This document shows positions 1 through 8,046 of a stretch of 64,000 nucleotides of DNA, one piece after another; within the stretch, counting starts at the first letter, position 1; every line of letters begins with the position of its first letter. The notes under the pieces are model-generated. The model was given only the letters and a program-made list of their open reading frames with translations. It had not been told where the DNA came from and did no database searches. Where the stretch lies: contig NZ_JAERQZ010000001.1 of assembly GCF_016735515.1 (NCBI RefSeq), positions 3,646,746 to 3,710,745 on the forward strand, in the 5' to 3' direction. The DNA comes from Piscinibacter sp. HJYY11 (GTDB taxonomy: Bacteria; Pseudomonadota; Gammaproteobacteria; Burkholderiales; Burkholderiaceae_C). Position numbers and translations under genes: made by a program.

Positions 1-134
1 AGTACAGCGGGAAAGGTGCCTACTAGGCGACATGCCGTGGATTGGTGTTGTGTCTGCTTTGTCGAAGTGACAGAACACTGCTGTCGCCCAAGGGCGCAGA
101 CGAAGTCTCGGCCTTAGCCGCGAGCCCCGGTACG

Positions 135-570
135 TTGCGGCGCTGGCGAACGTATTTATCTCACCACCAACTTCAAGGAAAAGAACCAGGTCAAAGCCCT
201 GGGGCGCGCGGGGATCCGGCCGCGTCCAACTGGTACGTGCCCGAGGGCAAACCATTTGAACCGTTTGCAGCGTGGTTTGCCGATGCACTGCCCGCAACGA
301 CGTCGCCTAAAGAGATTGGCGAGACCGGCAAAGGAGTACCTTTGTCACGCCTGCTGAACGGCGTTGCCACGCGCATCGCGCGGACATTCGCCGAAAGCGA
401 ATGGGTGTCAGGCGAAGTGGTGCGCGCCTCGGTAAGCCGCGGCCATTACTACCTGGAGCTTTCCGAGCGCAGCGAGGCTGCCGAAGTCATTGCTCTGGCC
501 CGGTCCGTGTGTTCCTTCCGGCGTATTTCCGGGATTTGCCATTGAAACGGAAAGCTGCGCGCCTCAGTCA
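135..570 (+). pseudogene. DUF5710 / exonuclease VII large-subunit-like (XseA OB-fold) remnant, several frameshifts
   Basis: Conceptual translation in different frames gives pieces of one protein. TYL, then (shifted frame, about 153-197) LTTNFKEKNQVKALG, then (first frame) DPAASNWYVPEGKP together make a DUF5710 domain. After a linker, LSRLLNGVATRI and WVSGEVVRAS plus GHYYLELSER match the N-terminal OB-fold of XseA. The continuation LLWPGPCV and FLPAYFRDLPLK lies in two other frames. At least three or four indels are needed to join them, so the gene is decayed. The rest of an XseA-like protein is missing; an XRE gene lies on the opposite strand downstream. Confidence 0.6.
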
Positions 571-606
571 AACGCCGCGGACCCCGGCGTTACCTCGCCT
601 GGGGGA

Positions 607-855
607 TCAGTCCAGGCCTCTGAATTTGTCCGGATCGACGAGATCTCGAAGGGGTACGTTGAGCGCGTTGGCCAAGAGCCCCATGTTGTCGACGGAGACG
701 TTGCGCTCGCCGAGCTCAATGCTGCTCACATAGGCTCGACTTAGGCCCGCCTCGAGCCCTAGCTGCTCCTGGGACAGGTCCTTCAAGCGCCGCGCCCGGC
801 GTAGGTTTCTCGCAAAGACCTCTCGCGCGGACAGCTCCTTCGTTGCCTTTCCCAT
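607..855 (-). CDS. XRE-family HTH transcriptional regulator
   Basis: An 82-residue protein that is almost entirely one Cro/C1-type helix-turn-helix: RNLRRARRLKDLSQEQLGL, then the recognition helix region GLSRAYVSSIELGERNVSV, then a conserved leucine-rich end. Short solitary proteins of this type usually repress their own promoter or a neighbouring mobile-element gene. An inverted repeat, TACAG-6-CTGTA, lies 34-49 bases upstream of the start and is a candidate operator. No partner toxin is obvious. The genes on either side are a decayed gene and a divergent lipoprotein. Confidence 0.85.
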   Translation of the reverse strand: MGKATKELSAREVFARNLRRARRLKDLSQEQLGLEAGLSRAYVSSIELGERNVSVDNMGLLANALNVPLRDLVDPDKFRGLD

Positions 856-888
856 GCGGGAAGGATCAAGCCGATGTCTGTGTTTTGC

Positions 889-904
889 TACAGCCTTTGC
901 TGTA
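889..904. promoter_or_regulatory. Inverted repeat, possible XRE operator
   Basis: TACAG (889-893), spacer CCTTTG, CTGTA (900-904) sits between the divergent XRE gene and the lipoprotein gene. It shares the GCTACAG core with the palindromes at 47787-47820 in front of the other XRE gene of the island. Binding is inferred only. Confidence 0.35.
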
Positions 905-1023
905 CGTCTTGCTAACTTTGAGTATCTTTAAGACACTGAAAGGCAAGTTGCGACGACTTTGATGGTCTTTTGGACCGCCAAACAAGGCACAAGGGTCGGG
1001 CAGCCTCATGCAAGGGAGCAGAC

Positions 1024-1884
1024 ATGGTGAAGATGAGAGAGAGCTCGCCTCGTCGAGCTCTCCTGAGTGCGCTCGTCGGCCTCGTAGTCGCTGTGCTCAT
1101 GGGATGCGCGAACGTCGCTTCACGAACTCCGGAAGAGGTGGTCGCCGGCGTTGCCAAGAACAGTGACTTGCGAATCACCTGGCTTGGCCCCGAAAGCGAG
1201 AACGAGTTGTTCGGCTTTCCTGTCATCGAGCGCCAGCTCGAACCGATCTACGAGAAGTGCCGCCAACAGCAGGGCAACTTATTTCCGGTGCGGAACGCTG
1301 TGCGTTTTGCGGGGCCGTCCGTGATGCGGGATCACCGGCCAGAGTTCGTTCGCACGGTCACCACTGAAATCCGGTGTACGAAAGGCGAGCTCTATCTCTG
1401 GATTGCCAGGATCAACTACAACGATCACCGGTTCTACCAGGACATCCAGAACCGCGATCGCATCCAACTCACCTTGCGAACTTCGTTTGTGGCAGGTGAA
1501 ACACTCAATCCGCCACAGGACGAGGAGAGCAAGCGCCGGCGTGCCGAAGCGGCCGCGGCCGCTGAGAAGCGATATGCGGAGGAGGCCGCTCAGCGCGAAC
1601 GGGAGCGGCAAGCCTCAAGAGAAGCGCTGGCGGAAAGGGAGCGAGCCGCAGCCGAACAGCGAAGAGCAGAGCTCCCGGCTTTCAGGGCGCGACTCAAGCC
1701 GGGTGACCGCGTCCGCGTCCTGCATCCTCAATTCCGATCCGTGTCTGCAATTGGCTTGGTCATCGATGTGAAGCCCGGATTGGCACAGGTTCAGTTCAGG
1801 GCCGCGCCAAGCATCCTGAACCCTGACCCCAAGACCGAAACGCTGTGGTTTCAGCTGGAGCAGCTGGTTCAGCCGGATCGGTGA
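1024..1884 (+). CDS. Putative lipoprotein with Glu/Arg-rich coiled coil, unknown function
   Basis: The ATG at 1024 is preferred because AAGGGAGC lies just upstream and the product (286 aa) then begins with a positively charged segment, a hydrophobic stretch and a lipobox (VLMGC), predicting a lipid-anchored envelope protein. Residues about 170-235 are an Ala/Glu/Arg-rich coiled coil with repeated RERxR patterns. The C-terminal 60 residues (FRARLKPGDRVRVL onward) look like a small beta-barrel, SH3- or KOW-like. I do not recognise the family. It stands alone between two HTH-type genes, and no operon partner is evident. Confidence 0.75.
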   Translation: MVKMRESSPRRALLSALVGLVVAVLMGCANVASRTPEEVVAGVAKNSDLRITWLGPESENELFGFPVIERQLEPIYEKCRQQQGNLFPVRNAVRFAGPSVMRDHRPEFVRTVTTEIRCTKGELYLWIARINYNDHRFYQDIQNRDRIQLTLRTSFVAGETLNPPQDEESKRRRAEAAAAAEKRYAEEAAQRERERQASREALAERERAAAEQRRAELPAFRARLKPGDRVRVLHPQFRSVSAIGLVIDVKPGLAQVQFRAAPSILNPDPKTETLWFQLEQLVQPDR

Positions 1885-1916
1885 GCCGGCCACCGAAGTA
1901 GAGTTGCGAGGTGCAC

Positions 1917-2057
1917 ATGAAGCGACGCCATGGCGTAGATCAAATTGCCCGCGAACTGATCCAGAGGATCGGTAACGCGATTCGCGAACCTGGCATCTCC
2001 CGAGAGGCGGTGTTCGGTCGAAAACCGAACACAAACGTGGTCGCCTACTGGCTATAA
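1917..2057 (+). CDS. Possible small ORF, 46 aa, unknown
   Basis: ATG at 1917 opens a 46-codon frame beginning MKRRHGVDQIARELIQRI and ending AYWL, preceded by GCGAGGTG, a weak ribosome-binding site. The composition is basic and helix-like, resembling the start of a small DNA-binding or regulatory protein. It could equally be a fragment of a longer decayed gene or non-coding. Confidence 0.3.
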   Translation: MKRRHGVDQIARELIQRIGNAIREPGISREAVFGRKPNTNVVAYWL

Positions 2058-2163
2058 CGCAGCGACGTGACGAGGATCGCGCGTATCGGCCGATGGAACC
2101 AAGACGGTTGGCCGAATGACGCGAGAGAGTTTTCGGGCCATTCGCTAAAAGTGAGGAGTCGAC

Positions 2164-2388
2164 ATGCGCTTTGCTTGGCTCAAGAATCTGTCCGCGGTCG
2201 TGAACTTGGCCCGACTACGACCTGAGGGGGTAGTCGCTGTCCTCGACAGTGGCGCGTTAGATGAAGAGGTGCTCCGGCGTGCTGCTGTAGAGAAACCTGC
2301 TGCCGTTGAGCGTTTCGATCAGGTGCAGCCTTTCTCTTTCGAGACGTGGTTGAACCGAACGCGAGGGGCTGACTGTGACCGGCGGTGA
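2164..2388 (+). CDS. Small hypothetical protein, 74 aa
   Basis: ATG 2164 follows GTGAGGAG, a good ribosome-binding site. The product is 74 residues, acidic/amphipathic, with a central segment rich in Ala, Val and Leu followed by EEVLRRAAVEKPAAVERF. No family recognised. Its end overlaps the GTG start of the next gene by 14 bases, which indicates translational coupling and a two-gene operon. A pair in which the second gene carries an MbcA/ParS-like fold could be a toxin-antitoxin or regulatory pair, but neither half is a recognised toxin. Confidence 0.6.
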   Translation: MRFAWLKNLSAVVNLARLRPEGVVAVLDSGALDEEVLRRAAVEKPAAVERFDQVQPFSFETWLNRTRGADCDRR

Positions 2389-2818
2389 AGGTGTGGCCGT
2401 CGACCTGCTCGCGTCGGAGCAGCTCACGCTTGAAGAGATGGCCGCTTACTTGGGCGTCAGCACTGCAGAAGTGCAGCGCAGAGAGCAAGCAGGTGAGCTC
2501 TTCTCCTTTTTCCGGGAGCGCCGTGGCAGTGAGCGTCTCTATCCCTTTTATCAGCTCGCCCCAGAGGTCTATCCCAGCTTGATTCAACGAACGAGGGCTG
2601 CGTTCGATCCGGATCTGGTGCAGGTGCACTACTTCTTCACCCGACGAGACCCAGACCTAGGACGTCTCAGTGTGCGCGAGCTTCTGGCGGGGCGGCCGCA
2701 CGAGAGTTTCGAGCTGGACAGCGTCGGAGAGTGGCTGCTCTCTCTCCCCTTCGCAAGGCGACTCGACGCCGCCTTGGCCGCCTTGGAGCGTGAGCGTAAC
2801 CACTGCCAAGCTTGTTAA
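2375..2818 (+). CDS. MbcA/ParS/Xre-antitoxin-like protein with N-terminal HTH-like segment
   Basis: GTG at 2375 gives 147 residues. Residues about 12-45 (LASEQLTLEEMAAYLGVSTAEVQRREQ) look like a small HTH or excisionase-type helix pair. Residues 50-115 have the layout of the MbcA/ParS/Xre toxin-binding domain: LYPFYQLAPEVYPSLI, then a helix, then HYFFTRRDPDLGRLSVRELLAGRPHE. Family members usually neutralise a RES or related toxin, but none is encoded nearby; the partner in the operon is the unknown 74-aa protein. The assignment rests on pattern similarity only. Confidence 0.5.
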   Translation: MTGGEGVAVDLLASEQLTLEEMAAYLGVSTAEVQRREQAGELFSFFRERRGSERLYPFYQLAPEVYPSLIQRTRAAFDPDLVQVHYFFTRRDPDLGRLSVRELLAGRPHESFELDSVGEWLLSLPFARRLDAALAALERERNHCQAC

Positions 2819-3037
2819 GGGCCCTCCAGCAGGGCAAACGGTGCGCGAGAAGCCTTTGTTCAGTGTCTGCTCAGCAGCGAAAGCGGCCATGACGCCTGCC
2901 TGGCGCTCCGCTGAGTCCTAACGTGCCATCTGGCCAAGATACTGCTGTCGCCTCGAGCAAAGCGAGGGCTGCCTCTTATGGACAAAAAAGGTGCATTGCG
3001 GAAGATTGCCTACGTCAATAGAAGAGGGAGGACGCAC

Positions 3038-5083
3038 ATGTCAGCGATTTCTCTGCCAAAGAATGCGCTTGAACGCGTGCAATTGGGTCAAGCATTCGCA
3101 GAATACGATCTCATCCGTCACGACCCACAGTTATTTGTGTCGACCCCTTCGGCCTTAGCCGCTCTGGCGGAGGACGGCAACTACTGCTTCTTTGTCGGAC
3201 GTCGAGGCGCCGGCAAGACCGCAATCGTTTATGAGATTCAGCGGAAGCTCAAACGATCGATTTCGATTACGCCGCACATATTCGACCTGCTTGTACTTCC
3301 GCTGGAGTGCGAGGAGTTTCACGATACCCGTCAAAGACCGTTCAAATCTTTAATGCACACAATGGAGCGGGCGCTCCTGGACGAGGTGGTCCGCGCTTGG
3401 GGGTATGCAAAGCTCTTTCAGTTCAAGAACGCGCCGGCGACGATAGCTAAGGAGCGCAACCTCATCGAAGACTGTGAGTTTGATCACCGCATCATCAATC
3501 TCACCAAGGAAATCTTTGATGCATACGCGCTCAATCAGGACAAGCTCTGGCTTCGACAGATTAATCGCAGCAAGGAACTTGTTGATGAAGTGAATGCGCT
3601 TGCCGTTGACGGCCAGTTCCGGTTCACCATTCTTATCGACAGGCTTGATGAGTCATGGGATGGCTCCCCTTCAGCACTCATTTGCCTGATGGCTTTGATG
3701 CACGCGGCGGTTCGCCTACGCGCTTCTACTCCGTGCATCCGGCCGTACATATTCATTAGAGAGAACATTTATGACCGCATTCGTGCGATGGACAACGAAT
3801 TCTCTCGTCTTGAAACGTCGGTGATCTTCCTCGAATGGACAGAAAGAAAGCTGCAGGAACTCGTAGAGCGACGCCTGGTTAGACCCTTCAACACAAAGCC
3901 GAAGCTCGGCGGAGAGGCATGGAACTGTTTCTTCGATGAGGTCGACGGACGTTCGAGTGCAGGGCTTGTAATGGAGCTTTGTCAGAGGCGCCCGAGAGAT
4001 GTCCTGATGCTGACAACTTACGCTATCAGTTCTGCTCTTGCAAACGGCAATGTCAAAGTGACCAAAGCCGATCTGGAGGACGCCGGACGACGCTACAGCA
4101 CGAGCCGCCTCAAGGACCTGGGTGACGAGTTCTCGGAGAACTACCCAAACATCAGCGTCATCCTCGAGCACTTCTATGGCCTTGGGAGCGAGTTTTCGAT
4201 TCTTGCGATCGAGGACTTCATCGGTAAGCTACTAGTCAACGAAAAAATCTCAAAGTACTGCGGCTCATGGTTCTTCGACTACACGGTGCCTTTTAGGTTT
4301 GTCGAGCTCCTGTTCGGGATTGGTTTCTTTGGGCTCCAGAACAAGGGGCGTGTTCAGTACAAGGAACCTGGAAAAGACGCCAACGCAAAGCTCGCGATTG
4401 ATTCGATTTCTGAGATCGTGATTCATCCGACCTACCGCGCTGCGCTAAATACGCGCCCGATTTTGATGCAGCGCCTCACGGAGGCCACCCAGCTTAGAAA
4501 CGAGGGCCTGCTTGAGGACTTGCCGGAAAACTATGCCTTTGATGCCTATAAGGCCGCGCTCGAACAAGCACTAGCCGACCTTCGCACGACACCTCTAGGC
4601 CATGAGGGAGCCGCAAAGTTTGAAGATCTCGTGGGTGACATCATCAAACTTTGCTTCTATCGATCCCTCACTAACGTTCAAGCCAAGGCCCGCACGTCTG
4701 ACAACACGACTATCAGAGATTGGGTGGCGTCAAATCGAGCTACTGGTGGATTCTGGGAGGTCGTTCGCAATAAGCATGGCGCGACGCAAGTAGTGTGGGA
4801 GTGCAAGAACTACGAGGATCTGGCAGCGGACGACTTCCATCAAGTCCAGTACTACTTCAGCAACTCATTTGGACGCTTCGGACTCATTGTCTTCAGGGGC
4901 GGAGAAATAAAGGAAAGTTATCTGCGGCACATCGCGAACGTTGCGAACAAGAACCAGGCCGGGCAGATCGTTCTGCTGACTCAGCGAGATTTAGAAGTGT
5001 TCCTTCGGCAGGCGATTAATGGTGTATTTCGTGAGGCGCACATCCAAGATCGATATGACTTCTTCGTCAGAGCGATTTCTTAG
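3038..5083 (+). CDS. Sll1717-type P-loop ATPase with C-terminal restriction-endonuclease-like domain
   Basis: The ATG at 3038 is chosen over the ATG at 2978 because GAGGGAGG stands 7 bases before it; the product is 681 aa. Walker A GRRGAGKT is at residues 54-61, and a Walker-B-like strand (FTILIDRLDESWDG) is near 210. This matches the P-loop ATPases of the Sll1717 type, STAND/KAP-like NTPases often found in defence islands. The last 130 residues contain KFEDLVGDIIKLCF and WECKN with the E-x-K pair at 588-590, as in PD-(D/E)XK nucleases of the Mrr kind. An NTP-controlled nuclease acting on phage or plasmid DNA is the likely role (inference). Codon use is more A/T-rich than in the core genes at the right of the window, which suggests recent transfer. 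It appears monocistronic. Confidence 0.75.
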   Translation: MSAISLPKNALERVQLGQAFAEYDLIRHDPQLFVSTPSALAALAEDGNYCFFVGRRGAGKTAIVYEIQRKLKRSISITPHIFDLLVLPLECEEFHDTRQRPFKSLMHTMERALLDEVVRAWGYAKLFQFKNAPATIAKERNLIEDCEFDHRIINLTKEIFDAYALNQDKLWLRQINRSKELVDEVNALAVDGQFRFTILIDRLDESWDGSPSALICLMALMHAAVRLRASTPCIRPYIFIRENIYDRIRAMDNEFSRLETSVIFLEWTERKLQELVERRLVRPFNTKPKLGGEAWNCFFDEVDGRSSAGLVMELCQRRPRDVLMLTTYAISSALANGNVKVTKADLEDAGRRYSTSRLKDLGDEFSENYPNISVILEHFYGLGSEFSILAIEDFIGKLLVNEKISKYCGSWFFDYTVPFRFVELLFGIGFFGLQNKGRVQYKEPGKDANAKLAIDSISEIVIHPTYRAALNTRPILMQRLTEATQLRNEGLLEDLPENYAFDAYKAALEQALADLRTTPLGHEGAAKFEDLVGDIIKLCFYRSLTNVQAKARTSDNTTIRDWVASNRATGGFWEVVRNKHGATQVVWECKNYEDLAADDFHQVQYYFSNSFGRFGLIVFRGGEIKESYLRHIANVANKNQAGQIVLLTQRDLEVFLRQAINGVFREAHIQDRYDFFVRAIS

Positions 5084-5498
5084 CTCATTGCAAATCCGTT
5101 GGAATGCCTGCCTCTGTTAACCAATGTCATGGGCAACAGTTAGGTCCGCTACCAGTCTGAAGTGGACTGTCCCCAGTGCAAGCCGCCAATAGCACTTGAT
5201 CTTTAATCTCGCCAAAAAGTCGCCAAACGTACGAGCAGCGTCGCGTCGTCAATTTAATGTGCCGCCATGAGGTTGCCGCTCTAGTGATTTCGCAGACGGG
5301 CCTGTCATCAAGGCGGCCACGAGCAGCCCCTGCGACGCTTTCGACGAAGGCCAAAGGAGCCAACTTAACGACGGACTCCCTCGAAGTTGTCCGACGCATC
5401 GAAGATGCGTCTCAGGTCGCTTTGGTTGTAGGTCAAATTCAGCCGGTTGACGTTTGGGGTGTTTTGATCAAGTACGGTGAAAGGGGAGTGAGTTCAAA
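5084..5498. other. Intergenic stretch without a convincing gene
   Basis: About 415 bases between the ATPase-nuclease gene and the lone ietA-like gene. Short open frames exist on both strands, but none has a plausible start, ribosome-binding site or recognisable sequence. No RNA gene or strong terminator was seen. The promoter of the next gene presumably lies here. Confidence 0.6.
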
Positions 5499-6497
5499 AT
5501 GGCCAAGATGGTGACTGGCGCCCAACTTAAAGCACTGCTGCGCTCCCACGCAGAGGGCGACGATCGCCATTTCTATTCCGTCGCCATGCAGATGGCCGCG
5601 CATGAGGCCAAGCAGGGGCACGGCAAGCTCGCCGAAGAGCTGCGCGAGCTAATCGATGCCGCCAAGTCGCGCCGGCACGGTGCGCCGCTCGAAGGCGCGG
5701 CGATCCCCATCACCCGGCCCAAGGGCGAGCTCGCCTCCCTTCTAAGCGTCACATACCCTTCGCGGCGGCTGTCGGACATGGTGCTGGCGCCACCGGTGCT
5801 CGAGAGCCTGCAGCAGGTCCTCAAGGAACAGCGGCACTTGAGCAAGCTGCGCAGCCACGGCCTGCAGCCCCGCCGCAAGCTGCTACTGGTCGGCCCGTCC
5901 GGCACGGGGAAGACGATGACGGCGGCCGCGCTTGCCGGCGAGCTGGGCATCCCGTTATTCGTGGTCCGCCTGGACTCGCTGATCACCAAGTTCATGGGTG
6001 AGACCGCGGCCAAGCTGCGCCAGGTCTTCGACGCTGTCGCTTCGACGCGCGGCGTGTACCTGTTCGACGAGTTCGATGCCATCGGCAGCCAGCGCGGCAT
6101 GGCCAATGACGTGGGCGAGATCCGCCGCATCTTGAACAGCTTCCTGCTGATGATCGAGCAGGACGAGTCCAGCAGCGTGATCGTCGCCGCCACCAACCAC
6201 CCCGACATCCTCGATGAGGCGCTCTTCCGGCGCTTCGACGATGTGGTGCAGTACCACGTGCCGTCGGCGGACGAGGTCAAGGCCTTGCTTCGCATGCGCC
6301 TGGCCAACTACCTCAAGTCGCCCAAGGCGCTTGCTGAGCTCGCCGAGGTGGCCACCGGGCTCAGCCATGCGGAGGTCGCCAGGGCGGTCAGCGACGCGAT
6401 CAAGGAAGCCGTGATGCGCGACCAGGACACCGTCGCGGTCGACGCGGTTTGCAGCCTCCTGCAGCAGCGCAGGGCAGTGCTGCGCGTCGACCGGTAG
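5499..6497 (+). CDS. AAA+ ATPase, lone IetA-type paralogue
   Basis: A 332-aa single-domain AAA+ protein. An N-terminal helical segment (HFYSVAMQMAAHEAKQGH) is followed by LLVGPSGTGKT (Walker A, 132-139), VYLFDEFD (Walker B), a sensor-1 stretch ending in ATNH, and RRFDD (arginine finger region). It closely resembles the IetA protein encoded at 46753-47739, including the whole N-terminal segment, so the two are paralogues within one island. IetA normally works with the subtilisin-like protease IetS; no protease gene is adjacent here. Start: AGGGGAG about 10 bases before ATG 5499. Downstream genes on the same strand encode a 79-aa protein and an HTH protein, which may be its partners. Confidence 0.85.
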   Translation: MAKMVTGAQLKALLRSHAEGDDRHFYSVAMQMAAHEAKQGHGKLAEELRELIDAAKSRRHGAPLEGAAIPITRPKGELASLLSVTYPSRRLSDMVLAPPVLESLQQVLKEQRHLSKLRSHGLQPRRKLLLVGPSGTGKTMTAAALAGELGIPLFVVRLDSLITKFMGETAAKLRQVFDAVASTRGVYLFDEFDAIGSQRGMANDVGEIRRILNSFLLMIEQDESSSVIVAATNHPDILDEALFRRFDDVVQYHVPSADEVKALLRMRLANYLKSPKALAELAEVATGLSHAEVARAVSDAIKEAVMRDQDTVAVDAVCSLLQQRRAVLRVDR

Positions 6498-6602
6498 GAC
6501 ATTTCGAGCTTGCACTCCCTCCATTGGGGGCTCACGCTCTGGAGGGTTGTCGACGCGACATCTTCTCCTCCATGATCGCTCTCAACAACAAGGGAGGAAT
6601 CA

Positions 6603-6842
6603 ATGACAGGGGTTGATGTTCAAGAGATCTCACTCGACGACCAGTACAGACTGGCGTTGGCGCATGACAACGTGAAGAAGCACTTTGCGGCTGCCATAGA
6701 GCACTTCGACGAAGAATTCGGCCCCGGTGCAGTGCTGGAGAAGCCAGAGCTGCTGGCAGTCTTCGTCAAGGCAGCTGCCATGGAATCCTTGGCTGCTGCG
6801 ATTACAGGTGCCAAGTTGGTGAAAGACACTTCGGCACACTAG
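6603..6842 (+). CDS. Small hypothetical acidic protein, 79 aa
   Basis: A strong ribosome-binding site (AAGGGAGGAA) precedes ATG 6603. The protein is acidic and helical, with HDNVKKHFAAAIEHFDEEFG and a second Ala/Leu-rich helix. Not recognised. It lies 105 bases after the lone ietA-like gene and 18 bases before the coiled-coil HTH gene on the same strand, so it is probably part of the same transcription unit. A role as an adaptor or antitoxin is possible but unsupported. Confidence 0.65.
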   Translation: MTGVDVQEISLDDQYRLALAHDNVKKHFAAAIEHFDEEFGPGAVLEKPELLAVFVKAAAMESLAAAITGAKLVKDTSAH

Positions 6843-6860
6843 GCTGCGACAGAATCAGGG

Positions 6861-7295
6861 ATGACCAACATCGCATCCCTCCTCAAGAGCGAGATCATCC
6901 GACTCGCGCGCAAAGAAGTCCGTGCAGAAATCCAGTCGCTCAAAAAGGGGCTGGCGGGGCACCGATCGGAGATCGGGGCACTGAAGAAAGAAGTGCGCTC
7001 TCTGCAGAATCAGCTCAAGCGCGCATCGAAGGGGGCAAAGCCTCCAGCCGCCGAGGGGGCTCGCGACGAAACCCAGGTCCGCTTCAGTACGGCGGGGATG
7101 AAGGCGCATCGCAAGAAGCTGAAGCTTTCTGCGAAAGACTATGGTTTGCTGATTGGTGCGTCCATGCTCTCCGTCTACAAATGGGAGGACGGCAAGGTCA
7201 AACCTCGAACTAGCGCGCTGGCCAGGATTGCCCGGGTCCGCACCATCGGCAAACGGGAGGCAGATCGGCGGCTTGCTGAACTCAAGGGCGCATAG
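6861..7295 (+). CDS. HTH protein with N-terminal coiled coil
   Basis: 144 residues. Positions 1-55 are a heptad-rich coiled coil (EIIRLARKEVRAEIQSLKK and onward), then a Pro/Ala linker. Residues 80-130 form a Cro/C1-type HTH: MKAHRKKLKLSAKDYGLLIG, then SMLSVYKWEDGKVKPRT. The arrangement resembles short phage and defence-island regulators in which the coiled coil gives oligomerisation. It follows the 79-aa gene closely and could be the autoregulator of the ietA-like operon. Confidence 0.75.
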   Translation: MTNIASLLKSEIIRLARKEVRAEIQSLKKGLAGHRSEIGALKKEVRSLQNQLKRASKGAKPPAAEGARDETQVRFSTAGMKAHRKKLKLSAKDYGLLIGASMLSVYKWEDGKVKPRTSALARIARVRTIGKREADRRLAELKGA

Positions 7296-7380
7296 AGGTG
7301 CACCGCTTCTGTGGTGTCAGGTCAAGATCACCTCAGCAAAGCGCATCGACGAAAGCTACAACGCTGCGTCGAAGGGTGGA

Positions 7381-7551
7381 ATGTTCTCTTCCTTCCGCAT
7401 GGAACGGGTACTGGATTTCACTGAATACCTAACCGGCCTTGAGCACGACCACTTCGCATCGGATAAACGCACGCTGTGGGGCCTCTCCCTTCGAGACTAC
7501 GTGCGTACGTTGCAGGCCAACGATCGTTGGCAGCTGATGGCTAAACCTTAG
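7381..7551 (+). CDS. Possible small protein or gene remnant, 56 aa
   Basis: ATG 7381 opens a 56-codon frame beginning MFSSFRMERVLDFTEYL, with later LGLSLRDYVRTLQ-like sequence (GLSLRDYVRTLQAND). Its amino-acid balance is protein-like rather than Arg/Pro-rich as in shadow frames. The same frame is open upstream to about 7300 without an ATG or GTG, so it may be the C-terminal piece of a truncated gene. Not recognised. Confidence 0.35.
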   Translation: MFSSFRMERVLDFTEYLTGLEHDHFASDKRTLWGLSLRDYVRTLQANDRWQLMAKP

Positions 7552-8046
7552 TCGTTCGTTCTGGCTACAGACTCATGAGTCCTGTAGGTGTTGGGATGCC
7601 TGCGCGCTTTGCGACATCCGCGTTTACCGCGTCCCTTGTGAACGAGCCCCAAAGCGTAGGCAGCTTGTCTGCGACAAGCAGTCGTTGGCCCCGATTCTCT
7701 GGATCAGCTCTCGATGAGGCTCCCTGGCTCCGCGGTACTTGAGGATCGGATCGATTCGTGCAGCTCGGAGAAATCCGCACTGGCAAGCGCGATCAGCCCA
7801 CTGCAGGAAGTTCGTTCGAACACCTCAGAGATGCTACGGACAAGCTGCAGGCAATCTTCACAACTTCGTAGAAGGAGATTTCTTCTCCCTTGGGCACGGG
7901 GGCCGGCTCGCCCCGTTTGATGTAGCGGTGGCATGCCCCAACGCCATCCGATTCGTTCCGCGCCGGCAACAGTCATCTTCCAGCGGACGGCTTTCTGAGA
8001 ATGACCCGCTTTCCTAGAGTGACTCCACCCCACCACAGGAGCACTC
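7552..8046. other. Gene-free junction
   Basis: About 495 bases with only shadow-type frames and no ribosome-binding site in front of any of them. It separates the defence-like left block from the oxidoreductase/exporter block and may be a recombination junction. A hairpin-like GGAGATTTCTTCTCC occurs near 7872. No gene or RNA recognised. Confidence 0.5.

Noticed and set aside
5257..5514. 85-aa plus-strand open frame before the lone ietA-like gene
   Set aside because: It runs through that gene's ribosome-binding site and has no start signal or recognisable sequence.
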